Source: Syngnathus acus (Eukaryota > Chordata > Actinopteri > Syngnathiformes > Syngnathidae). Taken from it: 64,000 nucleotides of DNA. This document shows, one piece after another, positions 40,901-49,561 of the stretch; position 1 is the first letter of the stretch, and every line of letters begins with the position of its first letter. Made by a program: the position numbers and the translations under genes. The notes under the pieces are model-generated. The model was not told where the DNA came from. It saw nothing but the letters and a program-made list of their open reading frames with translations, and did no database searches. Location of the stretch: positions 1,799,001 to 1,863,000 of the forward strand of contig NC_051104.1 of assembly GCF_901709675.1 (NCBI RefSeq), read 5' to 3'.

Positions 40901-43900
40901 CTGACCAAAGGTGGCGACAGTAGCGCGCCAGGCGAGTCTCTTGAGGAGGTTGTAAATATTTTGGCGGAGGAAGGCTCTGATTGGCTGTATGGCTTCTTCA
41001 CCTTCCTCTGTGACATAGTCAGCTCGCCCGTAGAGCAGGAAGAGGAAGAGGAGGAGGAAGATGAAGAGGAAGAGGCAACAGCGGCGGCCAGGAAGGGCCA
41101 GCAGGGCAGTGCTTCTTACCTTGACGACGTGGAAGTCAAAGGGGTCATACTGGACCTTCAGAACCAATAGGAGGACAGCAAGCCAGCCTGAGGACCTCAT
41201 GGAGGACGTGCTTGGCAAACTGGATGGACAGAAAAACAAATACAGTTTATTTATGGCAAGGGTGGGGGGAATTATTTAAGTTGACCTTGGACACAATTTA
41301 ACCGAGTAATTAAACAATTTTTCCTTACACGCAAATATGATCAAAGGTCCATTTGGATCCTTTTATTTTCTCCCGTTTGACAGGCAAATCTCAGGTCCCG
41401 TGAGGTGAGAATAAGCCTCACTTTTTTGTTCTTTGCTGTTTGTCGCTTCAGATGACAGGAAGTTAAAAAGCTCTCGCCGGAAGCAGGCGTTGAGGAAAGG
41501 TACACGTGTGAGCACCTTGACTTGTCCTGCATGTTGTCTCCGAGCGTGTTTCGTGTGCTTTGTGCTGAAAGCCAAGGCGAGCCCTTTTGTTGTGTCATTT
41601 TGTGCTTTTAGTTGTCACGGTAACATGACTACCGGAAGCTGCGGGAACTCTATTTGAGTCGAGCTTTTGGCGCCGATTATTGGACTTTGACTCTGGTCTT
41701 GTGTGTTTGCATTTGAAAAGCTGCATTTTCAAGTTTGTTTGATAATGTTTGGAAAAATTGCAGACACCTCCTTTATCTAGTTTCTGAAAACTTTGTACTT
41801 GTGTATGTGAAGCACTCCAGGAAGTTGACGAGGATCCCGATGAGATGGAAGAGAGCGAAGGTAGCGCTGGGTTGTGCACGTCACTTGGATGTTAGCATCT
41901 TAGCAGCAGCTTTTGTTTTTGTTTCCCGTTTGGCGTCCCAGATGAGATTCCAGAAGAAACAACTTTGCGGAAGAACGGAACCCGAGGTAGAAAAATTGGA
42001 CCTGCATCCATGTGTGAACGTTGCTTTCAATGCAGTGAATGCTAACATGTTTAGCATCAAGTTGCACATCGACTCCCCCCTCACTCACCATAAGTTTGGC
42101 TCTGCTAACACTCCCCTGATCGCCAGTCGTTCCCTTTACGAGTTCATTCCAACTACAGAACTTCCTATCCGAGACGAAGTGTTGCGCTCCGCCCTGCGAG
42201 AAGAACTGAGCACCATCAACGAGAAAACCGAGGCCAAGCGGATCGCCCGTATCGCCCTCGCCGAAATCGAAATCCTCCTGGCCGACCGAGACCAAGGCGA
42301 GGAGACGGCCTGGCAACTCAAGATGAAGACGCTGGAGGTCACCCAGGAGCAGCTCAAGCTGGAGAAGGAGAGGATAGGGCTGGAGAAGGAAAGGGTGGAG
42401 GTGGAGAAAAGGAAGATGGAGGTGGAGAGAGAACGGATGAAGTGGGAGAAGGCTGAGAGGGAAAGGATGGAGCGGGAGGACGTGGAGAAAGAGCAAAGGG
42501 AGCAGGAAAGGATGGAGCGGGAGAAGGAAAGGATTGAGTGGGAGAAGGCCAAGAGGGAAAGGATGGAGTGGGAAAAGGCTGAGCGGGACAGGATGGAGAC
42601 GGAGAAGGCGGCGCAAGAGCGACTTGCGTTACAGAAAGCAAAGCAAGAGCGGGAACAGCTCGAAAAGAAGGAGAGGGAGCGCGTGCTTCGGGAACAAGAG
42701 GCCGCCAAGGAAAGGGAAGAGCGGGAACGCTTGGCCAGAGAGAAGAGCGACCAGGAAAGGAAGGAAAGGGAGCGACTCCAGAAAGAACAGGTGGCCAAAG
42801 AGCGGGAAAGGCTTGAGAAAGAAAAGATGGAACGGGAAAGGCAAGAAAAAGAGAGAGCGGAGAAAGAGCGCCTTGTTAAAGAGAAAGCTCGACTGGCTCA
42901 GGAGAAAGAGAGAGCGGAGAAGGAGAAGACAGCCAGCGAGAAGGAACTGCGGCTTTCCCGCGAGAAGGCCGCTCGGGACAAGATGGAGGCGGAGCGGCTT
43001 GACGCCAGGAAAGCAAACAGCAGTCAAACCGGCGAGGAGAAAAGTCAGCGAGCCGGCGTGACGGCGGTCAGGAGGGACAAGGGTGTGGTCGCAGACAAAA
43101 TGGCTGCCAGCGGCAGGAAGAAGTAAACTCTTCTTGGACTCTTTTTGTTTTGTTTTTATTTGGGGTTTTTTTCCAGCTCTGTCGAATAAAAGTAGTGCTT
43201 TGCCACCATCTTGTGGGATACATTGGGGCACAATATAAGAAATAAACTTTTCTGGTTATGCAATCAAATGGTACTACAAAATTGTAAACCCATCGGGAGC
43301 GATTCCCAACACAACCAATCAGATGCTTTTGTTGAGGTCATTGATTTATTTGTGTTGTTGTTGTTCATATGTGCTGTAAACTCCGCCCCCATCTCTATTT
43401 CTGGAAAGTATTTTCCTCCAATGTGACAGCAAATGTCAAATAAAACTTAAACTGTTGCCATCTTCTTATTCTCTGGTCTCCTCCCATATTCTAAAAATGA
43501 ACACTGTCTATGTGAATGCTCGTCGGTCTGTTTGGGTCTCGCGATTGACTGGCAACCAGTCCAGTCACACTTTTCGAAAATAAATTCCACACTTACTGTG
43601 AACCACCTCAGCTGCGCTTCTCATGTCATGCTCATACATATTCAAATTAGATAACACAAGTCACATGACACGTGAGCAGTTTGCATATCTTTGTCACATT
43701 GTCACATTTCCAAACAGGCCTGAAAGAAACTCCAAGCCAGCGGCAACCATCTGAAGAGCAACCAGCGGGTGAATATGTTGCTACCGCTACAAATGAGTCC
43801 CGTCCAGTATATTTACAAATTCATTCCATCATTTACGTGCCAGAACCCGCTGAAGATCAGGCGAGCAACCGGCAAGCCGCAGAGCCGGCCGAAGAGGAGT

Positions 43901-46900
43901 CAGTGGAGGCGCATACGGAGGAGACCACAGCTCAGGACTTCAGTGTTGAAGAGCAGTCGACCACGCAACCCGAGGACGAGTCGGTTGAGGAGCACCCCGA
44001 GGAGAGCGCGACAGAAGACTCGCCAACAAGTGTGTGATGCAACAATGTGCTTGTCCACTTGTCTCAGTGCGTGTCATGACACACTTCCTGTGCGTTTGTG
44101 CATGTGCATGTCAGTCTCTGAAGCTGAAGATGTGGACTCTGAAATCCAAGGTTTGTTCTAGACCCTTTCACCATCTGCTTCATCACTTCTTCAAGCGGAA
44201 AACTTCTTAATCACTATTTTTTTCTCCCTCTTCTTCTTGATACGTGCTTGTGTGTGTATATATACACGTATATGTGTGTCCTCCAGCTGCTGTTCCCCTG
44301 CCTGCCTTTGTAGAAGAAGACTTTGTAGCTGGTGAGTCCATTTTTTTTAAACACTGTCGTGAGAAATGAATATTTTAAGATAGAAACAGTTTGTAGTTTT
44401 TTTTATGTCAAAAAATAAAAATTAATCAAATTCAATTCAAAATCATTTCAATGGGGACACATGATTTTTGTGCCGCAGATGATCCTCGAGGAGACACGGA
44501 GCTTCCTCTTGGTGTGTATTTATTTTTGTCTCTTTTGTCTTCCTCCATCGTGACGTCTTACCTTGATTTCTTTCAGAGGAGGACGTGGACGCCATCGACA
44601 CAAGCGGAGGTGAGTGAGGATCTCAAGCTGGATTTTGAGAGCTGTTGTTTCAAGTGTGTTTTGCTCGCAGTCCTGGTGGAGGAGCCGTCATCTCAGGAGA
44701 CTGTTGGTAAGACCGCAAATCACCCCAATGCTAGTGAAACAAACCCAAACTGTTTTATGTGTTTGCGCTCAAGTAGAATCTATAAAAGATTTGACGAGCT
44801 CCAAAGTGACTCAAGAAGAAGAAGAAGGAGGTATTTTTTTTTAATTTTCTAACTGATCCAGATTTGATGTTTGTTTTCCCATAAGTAACTTTGTGTTGTG
44901 TGTCAGAGCCAGCGGTGGAAACAGAGCAGTTTTTTGAACCTGTAGAAACACAGAGCGAGAACACAGCAGAGAGCAGCACACCAGCCGGTACCACAAAGAT
45001 GTCTCATAACAACAACTGTCAGTGCGGATGAAGCCGGCCGGTTCACTGTCCTTTTGTTTTGTGCATCAGAGCCGCCGTTGGAGGAGGAGAAGCAGTCTGA
45101 GCCGGTTGAAGCGCACAGCGAGACTGCTGGAGGGAGCAGCACGCCCGAGGGTAAGCACGCCAACACCATCATGTCCGATGATTTGAGATGAATAAAAGTC
45201 GACTAGCAAGTTAGTAGCCCTGTGTTGGAAATGTACGACCCGCTGACAGTCAGATCCTCTTTGCCACAGAAGCGGCGGACCTCACAACTGCGGAGAAGCC
45301 CAAAGAAAAAGGTAAAAAAGCATCGCGTATTTTTTTCGAGTTAGTACAAATGTCGCTTTCCCTCCAGCCAAGAAGAAGAAAGCCAAACTGCTCAACAAGT
45401 TGGACAAGAGCATTAAAGCAGAACTGGATGCTGCAGAGAAGCTTCGCAAGAAAGTGCGTGACAGGCAGGAAGTGACGGGCGGCGCCTTGGACTGCGCTTG
45501 ACGTTGCTTTCTTGCGTGTGCGCTTGTTGTGCGTTAGGGAAAAATGGAGGCGGCGCTGCAAGCATTTGAGACGTTGGTGCACCAGCACCCGCAGAGCCCC
45601 CGCGCTCACTACGGGAAAGCGCAGGTGCTCATTTCAATGACCACTTGTACTTTTCAAGTTTGTAGTCAGCCTACTCAGGTTTGATTGATGACTTCAACCA
45701 CGCAGGTGGAGGACGACCTAGCCGAGAAGCAGCGCAGCAACGACATGTTGCAGAAGGCCATCGGCAGCTACGGAGACGCCGCAGATCTTCCGGACGCCAC
45801 CCCCGACCTGATCCGAGCCGCCCTCAAGAGACGAGCCGAGCGCCAGCAGTTCCTGGGTAAGCCACGCCGTGGGTAAAGATTTGAAGACTGCAATCCTTCA
45901 TGGGAATTAAGTCTTTCTAAAATGTCCTCGTGTCAGGCCGCATGCGTGGCGCTGTGGCCACGCTGGAGAAGTTGGTGCAGATCTTTCCAAAAGACATCAG
46001 TCTGAAGAACGACCTGGGCGTGGCCTACCTGTTGCTAGGCGACAACAAAGGTGCCAAAGCGATCTACGAGGAGGTGAGTGACGTTGCCTCCTTCTTCTTC
46101 TGTTCTTCTTCCGTAGTCTCACTGGCGCCATCTTCAGGTTCTGGCGGTTGCCCCCAGCGACGGCTTTGCGAAGGTTCACTACGGCTTCATCCTGAAGTCT
46201 GAGAACAAGATCGCAGAGAGCATTCCTTACCTGAAGGTATGTGAGAGCGTCAGTCGGGTTTTGCGTGCCGACCTCCACCATTTGAATTTGCTTCGGTCCA
46301 CCAGGAGGGGCTGGAATCAGGAGAGCCCGGCACCGATGACGGACGTTTCTACTTCCACCTAGGAGACGCACTGCAGAGAGTCGGAGACAAGAGCGTGAGT
46401 GTTTGTGCATAATGCAAGACATTAAAGGACCAACGATGCCCCCCCCTCGTTTATGTTAGGGTAATGTAATGAAAACATATTATTCTTGTCTTGCTAATGA
46501 TGTGTGTGTGGGTGTGGGTGTGCGTGTGTGTGTGTGTGTCCCAGCAGGCCTACCACTGGTACCAGGTGGGCCACGAGCGAGGGCACTTTGCGTCCGTGTG
46601 GCAGAGGTCACTTTACAATGTGGACGGGCTTAAGGCGCAGCCCTGGTGGACCCCAAATGAGACCGGATACACCGATCTGGTGAAGGTAGGACAGCAGGCT
46701 GAATTTAAGCGGATATTCTTCCAGTTCAGGACTCAACTGCACTTTTTGTGGTCAGGCACTGGAGAAGAACTGGAAGATGATCCGGGACGAGGCCATGGCC
46801 ATGATGGACCAAAACACGGGCCAGTTTGTACCTGAGGAGGAGAACCTGAGGGAGAAAGGAGAGTGGGGCCAGTACACGCTCTGGCAGCAAGGTCCATTTC

Positions 46901-47672
46901 TTGACTTCTTCACCTCTTCACCCACATGCAGCTAACCAACTCATTTGTCTTCAGGGAAGAAGTCTGGGACGTCCTGCCAGGCTGTACCAAAGACCTGCTC
47001 GCTACTGGAGAGATTTCCCGAAGCCACCGCCTGCAAGAGAGGACAGGTAGACCCTCTCGAGATTTCAACGTGTCCTCAATTCACCTCAGTGGCTTGTGTA
47101 TGTGCATGTGTGTAGATTAAGTTCTCAGTGATGCAGCCGGGCACGCACGTGTGGCCGCACACGGGCCCCACCATCCTCAATTCACCTCAGTGGCTTGTGT
47201 ATGTGCGTGTGTGTAGATTAAGTTCTCAGTGATGCAGCCGGGCACGCACGTGTGGCCGCACACGGGCCCCACCATCCTCAATTCACCTCAGTGGCTTGTG
47301 TATGTGCGTGTGTGTAGATTAAGTTCTCAGTGATGCAGCCGGGCACGCACGTGTGGCCGCACACGGGCCCCACCAACTGTCGACTGAGGATGCACCTCGG
47401 CCTCGTCATTCCCAAACAGGGATGCACGATCAGGTGCACGGACCAGACCAGGTAATCGTCACTGAACCACTTTGATTTTTTTTATTTTTTTATTCTCATC
47501 ACCACTGATTATCTCTCGTAGGGAGTGGGAGGAAGGCAAAGTGCTGATCTTTGACGACTCCTTCGAGCACGAGGTCTGGCAGGACGCGGACACCTTCCGC
47601 CTCATCTTCATCGTGGACGTGTGGCATCCGCAGCTGACGGCGTCCCAGCGGCAGACCCTCAGCGCCATCTAG
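37943..47672 (+). CDS. asph: Aspartyl/asparaginyl beta-hydroxylase (asph), full-length form
   Basis: Type II ER membrane protein; the luminal 2-oxoglutarate/Fe(II) dioxygenase hydroxylates Asp/Asn in EGF-like domains. The same locus gives junctin/junctate-like proteins of the SR. The model starts MAPKKNPKTHSKK at 37943–37982, then a TM exon (39974–40147), a Ca-binding-like segment (40464–40532), an acidic luminal stalk of small exons, a TPR-like region and the catalytic domain. C-terminal exons: 45368–45453, 45538–45624, 45706–45856, 45937–46073, 46138–46236, 46305–46394, 46545–46685, 46756–46891, 46955–47046, 47318–47451, 47522–47672. Key motifs: KLLNKLDKSIKAELDAAEKL, HVWPHTGPTNCRLRMHLGL (Fe/2OG site), FDDSFEHEVWQ (second Fe ligand His) and the C-terminus TLSAI. 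Taking every optional internal exon, the chain is about 859 aa (human 758). Phases agree at every junction. Confidence 0.95.
39293..39531 (+). other. asph: Optional N-terminal cytosolic exons of asph
   Basis: Two exon candidates lie between the start exon and the TM exon: 39293–39409 (APAEEAHSTQEALNTHEDVY … LDGLKKTG) and 39478–39531 (GASVEEAAAPHQAPPLS). Both are phase-1 symmetric with good sites (ctcggcag/gtagga; ctgctag/gtgggt), so inclusion or skipping keeps the asph frame. The peptide is acidic and I do not match it to a mammalian ASPH exon. An independent start at 39238 (MQRYRHYG) in the same frame is also possible as an alternative first exon. Confidence 0.6.
39974..40532 (+). other. asph: asph transmembrane and Ca-binding-like exons
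   Basis: Exon 39974–40147 encodes ESKPPPAESKSNKKAAGG, then one membrane segment, YSVFTWFAVLALLGVWSSVA, in type II orientation, followed by VDYDGVIG. Exon 40464–40532 encodes KLTAYDTDGDGDFDVEDAKV, an EF-hand-like acidic loop. Its donor is G|GCAAGT (40533), a GC–AG intron. The same donor can serve the short-form last exon at 40899. Confidence 0.9.
40899..41170 (+). other. asph: Alternative last exon of asph, short (junctate-like) form
   Basis: The exon enters in phase 1 after ctcgtcag and reads GLTKGGDSSAPGESLEEVVN, ILAEEGSDWLYGFFTFLCDI, a Glu run, then GVILDLQNQ and TAG at 41168–41170. It resembles the human ASPH short-isoform tail (SLEEVLNILAEESSDWFYGF … VILDLHNQ), from memory of that isoform. 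A candidate ATTAAA polyadenylation signal is at 41309–41314. The product would be an SR/ER membrane protein without the hydroxylase domain. Confidence 0.85.
41309..41314 (+). terminator. ATTAAA polyadenylation signal for the short asph form (candidate)
   Basis: Hexamer 139 bp after the short-form stop codon. Confidence 0.4.
41452..41986 (+). other. asph: asph luminal mini-exons 41452–41986
   Basis: Three phase-1 exons: 41452–41499 (DDRKLKSSRRKQALRKG, basic), 41813–41860 (ALQEVDEDPDEMEESEG, acidic; its acceptor is tgtgaag rather than the nearer ccag, which would break phase) and 41942–41986 (DEIPEETTLRKNGTRG). The basic one recalls the Lys/Arg stretch that follows the membrane segment in junctin. 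They can lead either to the junctin-like last exon or to 43718 and the full-length form. Confidence 0.75.
42159..43126 (+). other. asph: Alternative last exon of asph, junctin-like, long charged helix
   Basis: A stop-free frame runs to TAA 43124–43126, with AATAAA at 43185–43190. A phase-1 acceptor after tccaactacag begins the exon at 42159 (ELPIRDEVLRSALREELSTI); a second phase-1 acceptor at 42036 is possible. From about 42340 to 43020 the peptide is almost only Glu, Lys, Arg, Gln, Met, Leu and Ala in heptad-like units such as ERMEWEKAERDRMETEKAAQ. This predicts a continuous charged helix of about 220–270 residues. In mammals a charged luminal tail on the same membrane anchor is junctin, which binds calsequestrin, triadin and RyR. 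Assignment to asph rests on position, phase and charge; a separate gene cannot be excluded. Confidence 0.65.
43185..43190 (+). terminator. AATAAA polyadenylation signal for the junctin-like exon
   Basis: Canonical signal 59 bp after the stop codon of the charged-helix exon; it directly precedes a 27-base dispersed repeat. Confidence 0.65.
43510..43568 (-). mobile_element. Teleost LINE 3'-end fragment
   Basis: GCGATTGACTGGCAACCAGTCCAG is a degenerate reverse-oriented copy of the same dispersed fish repeat seen at 11796–11912. It lies in an asph intron. Confidence 0.55.
43718..45311 (+). other. asph: asph acidic stalk exon cluster
   Basis: Eleven small phase-1 exons: 43718–43768, 43844–44029, 44115–44150, 44287–44331, 44479–44511, 44577–44609, 44671–44706, 44774–44830, 44907–44987, 45070–45150 and 45270–45311. 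They encode LKETPSQRQPSEEQPAG (compare LKERSTSEPAVPPEEAE in human ASPH) and a Glu/Asp-rich luminal stalk. The intron 43769–43843 (75 bp) is also open and in frame. Exons 44907 and 45070 are both 81 bp with related peptides. Low conservation makes individual small exons less certain than the phase pattern as a whole. Confidence 0.8.
47073..47374 (+). repeat. asph: 101-bp tandem triplication over the asph catalytic exon
   Basis: The unit TCCTCAATTCACCTCAGTGG… starts at 47073, 47174 and 47275 with a period of exactly 101 bp. Each unit contains the intron end (TGTGTAG) and the first part of the exon IKFSVMQPGTHVWPHTGPT. Only the third copy continues into NCRLRMHLGLVIPK and a donor. Copies differ at one visible base (GTGCATGTG against GTGCGTGTG). 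Entry at 47116 or 47217 would read into a stop. Confidence 0.95.
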
Positions 47673-48154
47673 ACTGACGCGCTCAGGACACTGAAGGTTC
47701 CTCTGGGTGATACTACTGACTTGAGCACACCCACTTCCACACCTCCACACACACGCAACAAGCAGGGCTTAATCCTCAATTCGGATTTTGGGGTGTAGCC
47801 GTTCCCGACAGTAATTATGACCACAGTTAACCGGCGTTTGCCCGCACTCAGCAACCTTCGTGTTTGTAGCGTTGATTAGCGAGAGACTTATTGTGTGTTT
47901 TCCTGCTAGCCCACTTTTTCCTTTTGTATGATCACTACAACCAGCAGATGTTATCAGAGATTCTATTTTTATTAAAAATGACACCAGAAAATCACAGTGT
48001 TTTTTGTGTTCTTGTTGTTGTTGTTGTTGTTGTTTTTTATGTCAGCCGGTCTCAATGTCTTGCTTTGCGCTTGACTCTTCAGGCTCTCATTGAGCCTCAT
48101 TGGCTTTCTTGGCCAGAGGTGTGTATTTATATTTATTTATATTATTTTAACTCA

Positions 48155-48160
48155 AATAAA
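48155..48160 (+). terminator. AATAAA polyadenylation signal for asph (candidate)
   Basis: Canonical hexamer 483 bp after the asph stop codon. A second one is at 48666–48671. Confidence 0.5.
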
Positions 48161-49153
48161 TAGCTACATTTATTTCATTTAATTACAAAGAGCAGTTAGT
48201 AGCGTAATAAATAATTTTACAAACTTAGTTAAGCATTTTTGTGTGTGAACATTTTCTTAAATAGTAAAATGGACCATTTTACATCTACATTTAACATTTT
48301 TTATATGGAATAATCATTTTATAGTAAATATGGTAGAAAAATAGAATCACGATAGACATTAAAATCATTGTATTTCCCGTCTGTGCATTTTAAGAGTCAG
48401 ACGTGCCTGTTTGCCCTGCACTGCTGTCTGAATGTCCACATGCTGCTATGGTATTTTGATTTAAAAAAAAAAAAGAAGAAAAAAAGAAAGCAGCACACGT
48501 GGAGGTGTAAATGTTTACTAGTTACATTCTGCAGTAAATACATGAGAAGAAATGAGTGTAGCCCTGATGTCGAGTGGCACTGCAAAAAGCTTTTCATCCG
48601 ACGAAAAGTCTTTTTTGTAGCGCGGCAATACATGATCGATACAATCTTTAAATACGTTCAAATTCAATAAAAACAATCTTTCTCTTTAGTGACATTTTGG
48701 CATTCGGTGTGTGTGTTGAGAGCACAATACTTGAAAGCATGAAAGGAGGGAGCACTTTTTCTTTCTAATCGACATGCACGTAGCGCTCGGTTGTTCTACG
48801 CGTGCGACATTATCTTGATTGGAAAGCTTGACCCAAAGTGTTTTCATTCATATTTGGCGATAAACGCGAGCAACCATAGCGATAGCGAGTTTCCTCAGCG
48901 ACGACAATCATGACGCTTTAGTTCACACTTGGACGAGAAGTTCCCTGTTTCTTTCCATCAAGTCTTCCGATTGACATGGCTAATCCAAGCAATTGAGCGG
49001 GCGACGCTAACAAGAGTGCTAACGCTCTGATCATCTACAAAGATTCCCAACGTTCATTCCCGACTCCCTAATGACTATATGGGCATTTTTACAAGAAAGA
49101 CCATGGGACTAAAACGATGAATCGATTACTCGCCGATAACTATGTATGCTTAT

Positions 49154-49159
49154 TTTATT
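49154..49159 (-). terminator. AATAAA polyadenylation signal for clvs1 (candidate)
   Basis: Read on the minus strand, about 400 bp after the clvs1 stop codon. Confidence 0.5.
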
Positions 49160-49561
49160 TATTTTTATATTTGTTTTCAAATCCAATCAAATATGTACCT
49201 TGGCTCAATGAAGGTTGGGAACACTGAACTACAATCACCACGATTGATTGATTGAATGAATGAATGTCAGTGCGTCATTGTCACCGATGAACGAGATGAT
49301 GAAGATGGCGGTGAGCAAACATTCGCTAAAGTCATGACGACCTTTCCTGCGTTTCCAGCGTGGGGACACACAAACATGAAAGCGTGTGTGCGCGTTAGTG
49401 TTTGTGTGTGTTTGCGTATGTGTGCAGCATAAACACACATTTGGGCTCAGAAACAGGAAGTCAAAGTTCAGCTGGACGGGACAAAACAACACGTCAAAAT
49501 CCAGCAATTGTGTGTAAGTGCGTGCGTGAGTGTGTGTGCGTGTGAGTGTGCGCACGTGTGT

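Larger units (their letters stand above)
47673..49561. other. asph 3' UTR and asph–clvs1 intergenic region
   Basis: The two genes converge. Candidate signals are AATAAA at 48155–48160 and 48666–48671 (plus, asph) and TTTATT at 49154–49159 (minus AATAAA, clvs1). A (TTG)n run occurs at 48014–48032 and an A/G run at 48464–48490. No additional gene is seen. Confidence 0.6.

Noticed and set aside
41735-42035. N-terminal part of the 463-codon ORF as an independent gene start
   Set aside because: The first 100 codons overlap asph mini-exons read in another frame and show no start context or domain; only the part after the acceptors at 42036/42159 is supported.
42136-43231. Several long minus-strand ORFs rich in Ser/Leu/Pro/Phe
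   Set aside because: Antisense of the Glu/Lys-rich exon, where sense GAG/AAG codons avoid stops on the other strand.
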